Below, in pieces: positions 53,121 to 61,498 of a DNA stretch of 64,000 nucleotides. Position numbers and translations under genes: made by a program. Where the stretch lies: contig JACBFI010000005.1 of NCBI GenBank assembly GCA_013391385.1, forward strand, positions 121,832 through 185,831, in the 5' to 3' direction. The notes below the pieces were generated by a model. The model was not told the DNA's origin and searched no databases. It was given only the letters and a program-made list of their open reading frames with translations. Each line of letters starts with the position of its first letter. The first letter of the stretch is position 1. The stretch is from Sediminibacterium sp. Gen4. Its GTDB lineage: Bacteria; Bacteroidota; Bacteroidia; Chitinophagales; Chitinophagaceae.

Positions 53121-55454
53121 ATGTGGTATAGACTCGGTCAATTTATTGTAAAGTACAGATTGTCATTGCTCATATTGTTGATCCTTTCTACAGGAATCAT
53201 GACTTATTATGCAACACAAGTAAAATTGAGTTATGAGTTTACGCGAGCAATACCGACTGATAATCCTAAATACCAAGATTATCAATCTTTTCTAAAGAAG
53301 TTTGGTGGCGATGGAAATATGATGGTGGTTGGATTTGATACCGATTCCTTTTACCAAAAAACTTATTTCAATGCAGTAGCACAACTTCATCAGGAAATAA
53401 AAAAAATAAAAGGTGTAACCGGGATTCTCAGTATTCCTGATGCAGTGAGTTTGAGAAATGATCGTGAAAATGCAAAACTGGTTCCAGAGAAAATTTTTAA
53501 TACACCTTATACCGATCAGGCTTTGCTAGATAGTAGCCGACTTATTTTTGAAAATCTTCCTTTTTACAAAACCTTATTATACAGTGATTCTTCTCATGCC
53601 TACTTAATGGGAATTTCTGTCAATGGAGATACGATCAATAGTAAGAGTAGAACCAGATTGATCAATGATATAACAGCACAATTAAAATTATTCGAGGATA
53701 AAACAGGATCAATATTACATGTAAGTGGACTTCCATACATCAGAACAACGATTGGTAATAGGATTAAAGATGAAATGAATTGGTTTTTGATTGGATCCTT
53801 GTTGTTGTCTGCTATCACACTACTCCTTTTCTTTCGGTCATTCAGTGCTATGTTCATGAGTTTGATTGTAGTGGGAATTGGTGTAGTATGGAGCTTGGGA
53901 ACCATTGTTCTATTGGGTTATAAGATTACATTACTTACAGCTCTGATACCACCATTGATTGTGGTCATTGGTATCCCGAATTGTATTTACTTCCTCAATA
54001 AGTATCACACTGCTTATCGAGATACCGGTGATAAAGAAAAAGCATTGGTTACCATGGTGGGAAGAATGGGAATTGTAACCTTGTTCTGCAATATTGCTGC
54101 TGCCATTGGGTTTGCTGTATTTGCATTAACAAAGAGTGCATTGCTGCAAGAATTTGGAGCAGTAGCCGGAATCAATATCATGGCATTGTTTCTGATTTCA
54201 TTGATTTTTATACCCGTTGTTCTTAGTTATACAAAACCGCCACAACCCAAACATGTACGCTATCTCGACAATAAATTCCTGGAAAAATTATTGGTAAAAA
54301 TCGAACGATGGACTTTTCATCATGCACGTTGGGTATATGGTGTAACCATCGTATTTACCTTAGTAGCCATTGCGGGATTATTCAGGTTGAAAAGCGAAGG
54401 ATTTATTGTAGACGATCTCCCTAAACAGGATAAAATATATACGGATCTGAAATGGTTTGAACAAAATTTTGGTGGCGTAATGCCATTGGAGATATTAATT
54501 GATACAAAAAAGAAAAACGGATTACTCAGAACTACCCAACCCATTTCAAAGATCGATGAACTATCTGCTTATATTGGCGCTACCCCTGAAGCCGCTAGAC
54601 CCTTGTCTTTCGCAGAAGGATTAAAATTTGCAAAACAGGCATATTATGATGGAGATATTTTGAGTTATGATATTCCATACGAAGGAGACCTTGCATTTAT
54701 GGGTCCATACTTGCGACAATCTGCTGATAGTGGAAAGACACCTGAGACCGGTGTTTCAAAGATTATCAGCAATTTTATGGATAGCAGTAAACAAGTAGCA
54801 CGTATTACTGTGAATATGAAAGATGTAGGTAGTGTAAAACTGCCATTGCTAATTGCTGATTATGAAAAGAAAGCCAAAGAAATATTTGATACTGCTTCTT
54901 ATCATATCACTTTTACGGGTAGCAGCATTACATTTTTAGAGGGGTCTAGTTTTATTATCAAGGGGTTGAAAGAAAGTATTTTCTGGGCCTTTTTATTGAT
55001 TACACTTTGTATGTTATACCTGTTTCGTTCGTTTCGAATACTGGTTTGTTCATTGATTCCTAATCTGATTCCTTTATTAATTACCGCGGGTGTAATGGGT
55101 TGGACGGGAATAGCGCTGAAACCTTCTACTGTATTGGTTTTTAGTGTTGCGTTGGGGATTGCTATTGATGTAACCATTCGGTTTTTAATTAACTATAAAC
55201 AAGAGTTGCCGCATTATAATTATCAAGTGCCGCAAACCCTGGTACAAACCATCAAACATACCGGTATCAGTATCATTTATACTTCGCTGGTATTGATCGC
55301 AGGATTCATCATTTTTTGTATCAGTGATTTTGGTGGAACGAAGGCATTAGGTTGGTTAACTTCTTTAACATTGGTAACAGGAACACTTACGAATTTGATT
55401 TTGTTACCCGTGCTTATTTTACATACACGCAGGAAAGGAAGTCAAAACAGATAA
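53121..55454 (+). CDS. RND/MMPL-family exporter
   Basis: A 777-residue membrane protein built from two similar halves, each with one helix, a large extracytoplasmic domain and a five-helix bundle (about 225-365 and 640-770), giving roughly twelve helices. Visible landmarks are VVIGIPNCIYFLNKYHTAY after helix 4 of the first half and VALGIAIDVTIRFLINYK in the second. The short length and absence of AcrB-type periplasmic docking fit the MMPL/hydrophobe exporter branch (lipids, hopanoids or fatty acids) rather than drug efflux. It is divergent from the giant adhesin gene, 214 bp apart, with no adaptor or TolC gene beside it. Confidence 0.85.
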   Translation: MWYRLGQFIVKYRLSLLILLILSTGIMTYYATQVKLSYEFTRAIPTDNPKYQDYQSFLKKFGGDGNMMVVGFDTDSFYQKTYFNAVAQLHQEIKKIKGVTGILSIPDAVSLRNDRENAKLVPEKIFNTPYTDQALLDSSRLIFENLPFYKTLLYSDSSHAYLMGISVNGDTINSKSRTRLINDITAQLKLFEDKTGSILHVSGLPYIRTTIGNRIKDEMNWFLIGSLLLSAITLLLFFRSFSAMFMSLIVVGIGVVWSLGTIVLLGYKITLLTALIPPLIVVIGIPNCIYFLNKYHTAYRDTGDKEKALVTMVGRMGIVTLFCNIAAAIGFAVFALTKSALLQEFGAVAGINIMALFLISLIFIPVVLSYTKPPQPKHVRYLDNKFLEKLLVKIERWTFHHARWVYGVTIVFTLVAIAGLFRLKSEGFIVDDLPKQDKIYTDLKWFEQNFGGVMPLEILIDTKKKNGLLRTTQPISKIDELSAYIGATPEAARPLSFAEGLKFAKQAYYDGDILSYDIPYEGDLAFMGPYLRQSADSGKTPETGVSKIISNFMDSSKQVARITVNMKDVGSVKLPLLIADYEKKAKEIFDTASYHITFTGSSITFLEGSSFIIKGLKESIFWAFLLITLCMLYLFRSFRILVCSLIPNLIPLLITAGVMGWTGIALKPSTVLVFSVALGIAIDVTIRFLINYKQELPHYNYQVPQTLVQTIKHTGISIIYTSLVLIAGFIIFCISDFGGTKALGWLTSLTLVTGTLTNLILLPVLILHTRRKGSQNR

Positions 55455-55514
55455 ACAGAGAAATGTCCAATGTCCAATTTCGAAATTCAACATTAGACAT
55501 TTCTTTGTTTATCT
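55449..55514 (+). terminator. long terminator hairpin overlapping the exporter stop
   Basis: Arms 55449-55473 and 55490-55514 pair at 23 of 25 positions around a 16-nt loop. The left arm includes the exporter's TAA at 55452-55454. Confidence 0.75.
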
Positions 55515-55626
55515 CAGAGACTTTACACAGTTAACTAAACACTACCTAAACACTCTCAAACATTCTCCTATTCTCTTTGAATTGCTTCCGTACCATGACC
55601 GTATCAGGTCTGTTGTTTCTCCGGGC

Positions 55627-55715
55627 TTTCTTCGAGTGTTCTTCGGTAATTCTCGAAGCGCTCTCGAAGCCGCTTCGATACTTCTTCGGTAAATCTCGAA
55701 GAACACTCGAAGAAA
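55627..55715. repeat. nested inverted repeat (cruciform-like)
   Basis: Outer arms 55627-55645 and 55697-55715 are perfect 19-bp complements. Within the 51-bp interior, 55653-55660 and 55671-55678 form a second perfect 8-bp pair. The word CTCGAAG or its complement recurs throughout. Confidence 0.8.
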
Positions 55716-56149
55716 CCACGGAAAACAAGCGAGTTTGGTGAGGCGATGCTACGACGCAAGTATTTAAACCACCCGAATAACCAATGAAGCCTTGCCCCTC
55801 TTATTTTAAAAATCAATTGTAAGGGGTAGTTTTCTCGAAGAGGAATCGAGGATATTTTCTTGCTCGAGGGTTTATATGGTTTTGAAAATAAAGGGCTCTA
55901 AAAGGCTTTATTTTCACTTTTCACTATTGTATAACTTAAGGTTACGGAAAAAGGTATAAGATGTAAAGTGTTGGAAAGATGGGACGCAGATTTTTAAGAT
56001 GGGTTATGATAGTGCAGTTTTTTATCAACGTCAATCATCATAAAATCATGCGGCCCATAAAATCAAATAAAGTGATCAAGGCGGGCTTCTTATGCTGATG
56101 CTATAACAATCATAGGAAATAGCACTGAAATTCTTAAAACAGGTAATAG

Positions 56150-56177
56150 ACAAGGAACAAGAAACAAGAAACAAGGA
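56150..56177 (+). repeat. heptamer tandem repeat (4 copies)
   Basis: Four consecutive 7-bp units (ACAAGGA, ACAAGAA, ACAAGAA, ACAAGGA) in a purine-rich tract. Possible variable-number locus. Confidence 0.7.
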
Positions 56178-56560
56178 AGGTATAAGGGTCAAGAAAAAAG
56201 GAATAAAGGTTTTTACACCTAATAATACCCACGGAGGGGTAACAGACTGTTGAAAGAATAAGAAACAAAGAACAGGAAATAAGATGTAAGATCTTGGGTT
56301 GTACACACAATGATTAGCGTATTGGGTCGACCAATAAACCCTTTTTAAAGGTCATTGAAAGACAAAATGATCGAATTTGTCATAAACCAATGAGTTCTTT
56401 TTTTGTTTGCCGGGCTAAAAGCAGTTTATTATTGAATACTATATTTTTATAAATAACGATTAAAAAAATTTGTTATAAATCTACAGTTTTTTCTGTCCCA
56501 AACAGCGTTTTTTTGTCTATTGCTGTCTAAATTTAACACTTCTATAAACCTTAAACTAAG

Positions 56561-59500
56561 ATGCGCATGAGAAAATTATTGGCACTTGTTGCCAGTGTTG
56601 TGCTATTAATGACACAACTTCAGGCACAAACGAGCCGTACCTTCACAGGAAAGGTAACGGACGCAAAAGGAGCACCGCTTGCAGGTGTTACCGTTTCCGC
56701 TGGCTCCGACAGGAGAACAGTTACAGACAATGCGGGCAATTTTACCATCCAGGTAGGATCTAATGTCCGTTCTCTTCGTTTCACTTATGTTGGCTATAAC
56801 ATCCTAGATGCCAGCATCTCCGACAAAAATTCCATTACTGTAAGTATGACCGAAGAAGACAAGTCATTGTCTGAAGTGGTGGTAGTAGGTTATGGTACAC
56901 AAAAGAAAAAGGAGATCACAGGTAGTATTGCCAGTGTGAAAGGTGAAGCATTGGCCAATAAGCCAACCCAGAGTTTTGATCAGGCATTGGGTGGTCGTGC
57001 TGCCGGTGTACAGGTGAATATTCCGAATGGTGTATTGAATGCACCACCGGTTATTCGTATCCGCGGTACCAACTCTATTTCCTTATCATCTTATCCATTG
57101 ATCGTATTGGATGGAGTTCCAATGTTTACTGGTGATTTCAGTGGCGTTGGTGGTGCAGCTGGTAATATTCTGGCAAGCATTAATCCGAATGATATTGAAA
57201 GTGTAGACGTTGCCAAAGATGCGGCTGCAACTGCTATCTATGGTAGCCGTGCTGCAAATGGTGTATTGTTTATCACTACCAAAAAAGGTAAAGCAGGTCG
57301 CTCTAAAGTTACTTTAGATAGTTGGATTGGTTTTAGTCAGGTTCAACGTTTACCAACTTTATTGGATGCATTCCAGTACACTGATTACAAAAATGAAGCT
57401 TTGCGTAATGCAGGTACTTTCAATGCTACAACCAATGCTTTTGCGTTGACCAATGGTCCGGACGGACAACCTATCAACACGCGTTGGTATGATTATGTAT
57501 ATCGTACAGGTGTTCAGCACAGCAATACGGTTAGTATTTCTGGAGCGAACGAGTCTACCAACTATTATTTTTCTGCAGGTTATACCAATCAAGAAGGTAT
57601 TCTTAAAAGAAATGATTACCAACGTTTATCATTGACAATGAATGTTGATCATAAAGTAGGCAAGGCAATAAATATCGGAGGTAAGATTCAATATTCTAGC
57701 GAAAAGAATCTAGCTGCTGTGAGTACAGGTTCATTGGGTGATGCATTTGCTACAGCAGGTTTGGGTCGTGTAGTAATGGTGACTGCTCCTAATATTTCTC
57801 CTTATAATAATGACGGCTCTTATAATGTAAACGGAGCACTAATTGGCGTAATGGGTAATAGAGTAGGTCAGGTTGGTTTTAATAATCCGGTAGTTCAATT
57901 GGATTTGAATAGAAACAACAACTATATTGAACATATCATCAGCAATGTGTATGCGCAGGTAAAACCATTTAGTTGGTTAACGGCTCGTACAAATTATGGT
58001 ATTGATTATGTTCTTACAGAAAATGATTCTTATTTCCATCCAATTTCCGGTGAAGGTTTTGCATCAAACGGTTCTGTTACTGCAACCTATAGCAAGAACA
58101 AAAGATGGGTTTGGACTACCACTTTGCAATTCGACAAAACATTTGGTGAAAAACACAATGTAAGTGCATTGGCTGGTATTGAGCATCAGAAGTCTGATGG
58201 TAATAGCTTTGGTTTGAACCGTATTACAGTGAATGATCCGGCTTTCACGAATATTCAGGGTGGATGGGCTACACCTAATACTGCTGGTTTGGGTATTGGT
58301 GAAAACTATCTCTATTCTGAGTTTGGTCGTGTTCAATATAATTTTGATCGTAAATACTACTTAACTGCTAACCTGCGTAGAGATGGTGCTTCTCAATTGG
58401 GTGCGAACTCTAAGTATGGTACATTCTGGGGCGTATCTGCTGGTTGGGAAGTGATGAATGAGAAGTTCTGGACTTCAGCTAAACTAGATCGTATCTTCAG
58501 TAGCTTTAAAGTAAGAGCTAGTTATGGTAAAGTAGGTAATATTGGTGGACTCGGAAACTTTGCTTCTCTGTCTCAGTTCGGTTCCGGACTGTATGGCGGA
58601 AATGGTACAGTAGCGTATAGTCAGGCAGGTAACCCTAACCTAACTTGGGAAACCAGTAAGAAAACTGATGTGGGTATCAATTTTGGTATCCTGAAAGATC
58701 GTATGACTTTCGAGATTGGTTACTATAATAGTAATAACGATGGATTGTTATTGTTTGTACCGCAACCTCCTTCAGCAGGTTTACCTTCTACCATTCCTCA
58801 GAACATCGGTAGCATGTACAACAGAGGTTTAGAATTTGCCGTGAACTTCGCTGCAGTTCAGAAGAAAGACTTCAGTTGGAATACATCATTCAATCTATCA
58901 ACCAATGATAACAAAGTAAATTCACTGGCTCCTGGTATCAATAGTATCATTGGTTCTACAGGTGGATTAGAAAATCCTAACATTACTGTACCGGGTCAGC
59001 CTATCTCTATGATTTTTGTTACGCGTACAAAAGGAGTAGATCCAGCAACCGGTCGTAGAATCTTTATCAATGCACAAGGTCGTGAAGTATTCTTCCAGCA
59101 TGTGGCTCCTGCCGGACAAGCACGTTTCATGTATGCGGATGGAACGACTGCGCCTACTGTAAGTAATGCAGATGCGGTGGTTTATAAAAATACACATGCC
59201 AAGATCTTTGGTGGTTGGGAAAATACTTTCCGCTTCAAAGGATTTGAACTAACTGCATTGTTAACTTATCAGTTTGGTAACTGGATTTATTTTGGTTCAC
59301 AAGCCGGTTTGAGAGATCAGCGTTTCTGGAACAATGAAGTAGCCATTTTAAATAGATGGCAAAAAGCAGGAGATGTAACAGAGATACCAAAAGCTGTATT
59401 TGGTGATAACGTATCCAATGGTTCATCATTCCCACTTGATATCAATGTATTCAGAGGTGATTTCGTTAAGCTGAGAACATTAACAGTTGGCTATAATCTA

Positions 59501-59701
59501 CCAAAGTCATTGCTGGAAAAGATCAAGATTACCAGCGCTCGTTTCTATATCAATGGTAATAACCTGTTGATCCTGACCAAATATCCTGGTCCAGATCCTG
59601 AGGTTTCATCCAATGGTAATGGTACCACCAACTTTGGTGTAGACAGAAACACAGTTGCCAACCAGAGAACCTTAACCGTAGGTTTGAATATTGGCTTCTA
59701 A
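56561..59701 (+). CDS. SusC/RagA-family TonB-dependent outer-membrane transporter
   Basis: A full-length 1046-residue SusC protein: signal peptide (to LQAQ), CarboxypepD_reg-like domain at about 28-105 (FTGKVTDAKGAPLAGVTVSA), TonB box region SLSEVVVVGYGTQKKK, plug domain (IRIRGTNSISLSSYPLIVLD, then GVPMF, and DVAKDAAATAIYGSRAANGV), and a 22-strand barrel ending TLTVGLNIGF with the terminal aromatic. It imports oligosaccharides or peptides bound by the SusD lipoprotein encoded 26 bp downstream. No sigma/anti-sigma pair or degradative enzyme is adjacent, so the substrate is unknown. Confidence 0.95.
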   Translation: MRMRKLLALVASVVLLMTQLQAQTSRTFTGKVTDAKGAPLAGVTVSAGSDRRTVTDNAGNFTIQVGSNVRSLRFTYVGYNILDASISDKNSITVSMTEEDKSLSEVVVVGYGTQKKKEITGSIASVKGEALANKPTQSFDQALGGRAAGVQVNIPNGVLNAPPVIRIRGTNSISLSSYPLIVLDGVPMFTGDFSGVGGAAGNILASINPNDIESVDVAKDAAATAIYGSRAANGVLFITTKKGKAGRSKVTLDSWIGFSQVQRLPTLLDAFQYTDYKNEALRNAGTFNATTNAFALTNGPDGQPINTRWYDYVYRTGVQHSNTVSISGANESTNYYFSAGYTNQEGILKRNDYQRLSLTMNVDHKVGKAINIGGKIQYSSEKNLAAVSTGSLGDAFATAGLGRVVMVTAPNISPYNNDGSYNVNGALIGVMGNRVGQVGFNNPVVQLDLNRNNNYIEHIISNVYAQVKPFSWLTARTNYGIDYVLTENDSYFHPISGEGFASNGSVTATYSKNKRWVWTTTLQFDKTFGEKHNVSALAGIEHQKSDGNSFGLNRITVNDPAFTNIQGGWATPNTAGLGIGENYLYSEFGRVQYNFDRKYYLTANLRRDGASQLGANSKYGTFWGVSAGWEVMNEKFWTSAKLDRIFSSFKVRASYGKVGNIGGLGNFASLSQFGSGLYGGNGTVAYSQAGNPNLTWETSKKTDVGINFGILKDRMTFEIGYYNSNNDGLLLFVPQPPSAGLPSTIPQNIGSMYNRGLEFAVNFAAVQKKDFSWNTSFNLSTNDNKVNSLAPGINSIIGSTGGLENPNITVPGQPISMIFVTRTKGVDPATGRRIFINAQGREVFFQHVAPAGQARFMYADGTTAPTVSNADAVVYKNTHAKIFGGWENTFRFKGFELTALLTYQFGNWIYFGSQAGLRDQRFWNNEVAILNRWQKAGDVTEIPKAVFGDNVSNGSSFPLDINVFRGDFVKLRTLTVGYNLPKSLLEKIKITSARFYINGNNLLILTKYPGPDPEVSSNGNGTTNFGVDRNTVANQRTLTVGLNIGF

Positions 59702-59727
59702 TTGTTAAACTATTAATGTAGCAGAAA

Positions 59728-61191
59728 ATGAAAAATAAAATATTATACGTAATCATGGCTGCAGCGGTGGTACAACTGACCTCCTGCGCCAAGGATAAAT
59801 TCATCAGCCCTGTTCCAACGAACGCCATCTCAGATCTTACTGCCTTTGACAGTAAAGAAAGAGTGGAAGGTCAGGTACGTGCCATTTATGCCTCTATCAA
59901 AAATGCCGGTATGTATGGCGGTCGTTATCAGATCTTCAACGATATCAGAGGTGAAGAATTCAATAACGAACGTACCAATGTTGTAACCGGCTTCGATGTT
60001 TGGAACTATACACCTAGTAACAGCTCTACCAACAGTGTATTGAACCACTGGTCAAGAGCATATTATGTAATCAACCTTGCCAACGTATTTATTGACGGTA
60101 TGGCAGTGAAAGGTACCAGCGTAGTAGGTGCTGCACTCTCTAACAATTATTTAGGAGAAGCTCGTTTACTGAGAGCATTGAGTTATTATTCTTTGCTTCA
60201 GTTATATGCTCGTCCATTCTGGGATGGTAACGGAAGTAAACCAGGTGTTCCTTTGCGCTTGAAAGGTAATACCGGTTCAGATGATTATGCATTAGCACGT
60301 GCAACAGTTGCTGAAGTATACAACCAGATCTTAACAGATCTCACATTTGCTGAGCAGAACTTGCCATTAACCAATGCTAATGCAACACTGAATACTACCC
60401 GTGCTCACAGAAATACTGCCATTGCTTTAAAGACAAGGGTGTTAATGAGCATGCGTCGTTATGCAGATGTAATCACTGAAGCCAACAAGATTGTAAGTGC
60501 CTCAGCACCCTTTGTTGCTTCAACAGGTGTAGCACATGCATTACAATCAGATTACAGAACCATGTTCACATCGAACTATACTACTACAGAATCTATCTTA
60601 TCCATGCCGTTTGCTACGAATGAAACGCCTGGCGGACAAAATCAGTTGGGATATTATTATGGTCCATCTGCATTCAATGGTGGTAATGGTGAATATTCAT
60701 TGTTACCCAATAGCATCATTGCAGATGCGGGATGGTTGCCTACCGACAGAAGAAGAAGCTTTGTACAAGTATTCAGTGGAAAAAGCTATTTGACCAAATA
60801 TAGTGTGGCTTCTACTTTCATAGACTGGGCTCCGGTGATTCGTTACGCAGAAGTACTACTGAATTTAGCAGAAGCACGCGTTCGTTCTACCAATACCGTA
60901 GATGCACAAGCCATTGCATTGCTAAATGCAGTTCGTGGTCGTTCCGATGCTACTACAATTTTCACTCCACTCAATTTTGCCAATGCAGATGCATTAGCCA
61001 ATGCGATTGTGAATGAAAGACGTATTGAGTTCCTCGGAGAAGGATTAAGAGGAACAGATATTACCAGATTAGGACTGCCATTACCTGCTAAACCAGGTGT
61101 ATCGGCTATTGCTGCCACTGCTCAGCAGTATATCTGGCCAATTTCTTCTACTGAATTGTTATTGAACCCATTGTGTGTAGATAACAACTAA
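59728..61191 (+). CDS. RagB/SusD-family nutrient-binding lipoprotein
   Basis: A 487-residue outer-membrane lipoprotein: signal MKNKILYVIMAAAVVQLTSC (Cys20), then TPR-like helices (YLGEARLLRALSYYSLLQLY, a strongly conserved SusD segment), RYAEVLLNLAEARVRS and NERRIEFLGEGLRGTDITRLG, all typical. The C-terminus YIWPISSTELLLNP is the family ending. It caps the SusC barrel and captures substrate at the cell surface. It is co-transcribed with the upstream SusC and ended by the hairpin at 61219. Confidence 0.95.
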   Translation: MKNKILYVIMAAAVVQLTSCAKDKFISPVPTNAISDLTAFDSKERVEGQVRAIYASIKNAGMYGGRYQIFNDIRGEEFNNERTNVVTGFDVWNYTPSNSSTNSVLNHWSRAYYVINLANVFIDGMAVKGTSVVGAALSNNYLGEARLLRALSYYSLLQLYARPFWDGNGSKPGVPLRLKGNTGSDDYALARATVAEVYNQILTDLTFAEQNLPLTNANATLNTTRAHRNTAIALKTRVLMSMRRYADVITEANKIVSASAPFVASTGVAHALQSDYRTMFTSNYTTTESILSMPFATNETPGGQNQLGYYYGPSAFNGGNGEYSLLPNSIIADAGWLPTDRRRSFVQVFSGKSYLTKYSVASTFIDWAPVIRYAEVLLNLAEARVRSTNTVDAQAIALLNAVRGRSDATTIFTPLNFANADALANAIVNERRIEFLGEGLRGTDITRLGLPLPAKPGVSAIAATAQQYIWPISSTELLLNPLCVDNN

Positions 61192-61498
61192 TACCCACTT
61201 CACTCATGAAGTAGGTGCAAAGCCGTCTCATCTTATGGTGAGACGGCTTTTTTATGGTTGTAGATTGCTAATCTTTTGCGATACTGGTAATTAGTTGATT
61301 TTTAATCAATTAGACGATTATATCCCGCGCGTTCAATCAATCTAACTATTTTCTCTATATCCATTTATCAGTCATTATTACCGTTCATTGAGTCTAAATG
61401 CGGAAGATTGCGGCTTTTTGCAGCATTGTTTAATATATTTATGTCTTACTCTTGTGTCATTTTAAACGACCATTTCGTTAACTATTAAAAACTGATTT
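61192..61498 (+). other. intergenic region upstream of the second susC
   Basis: It holds the terminator at 61219-61253, then about 240 bp without a gene. TATATTTA near 61435 is one base off the TAnnTTTG -7 element and may begin the second susC transcript. No regulator or RNA gene is seen. Confidence 0.5.
61219..61253 (+). terminator. rho-independent terminator after susD
   Basis: Arms 61219-61230 and 61239-61250 pair perfectly over 12 bp (GC-rich) around an 8-nt loop, followed by TTTTTT overlapping the end of the stem. It separates the susCD transcript from the next susC. Confidence 0.9.

Larger units (their letters stand above)
55515..56560. other. gene-free region with inverted and tandem repeats
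   Basis: I see no credible gene in this 1.05-kb stretch. It contains a repeated CTCGAAG/CTTCGAG-rich block with a large inverted repeat (55627-55715), further CTCGAAG and CTCGAG words to about 55870, a purine-rich tract with a heptamer repeat (56150-56177) and a small inverted repeat (GACAAA at 56361 and TTTGTC at 56376). The last 100 bp before susC are AT-rich, with TAAATTTA at about 56512 as a near match to a -7 element. Short minus-strand frames at 55546-55816 and 56076-56306 lack signals or plausible composition. Confidence 0.6.

Noticed and set aside
55546-55816. Two overlapping minus-strand frames of 60 and 70 codons
   Set aside because: Their apparent charged sequence (Arg/Glu-rich) comes from the CTCGAAG repeats of the inverted repeat; no signal, promoter or family match.
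56076-56306. 76-codon minus-strand frame with hydrophobic stretches
   Set aside because: It lies across the purine-rich heptamer tract read in reverse (pyrimidine codons give Phe/Leu/Ser), which mimics membrane helices.
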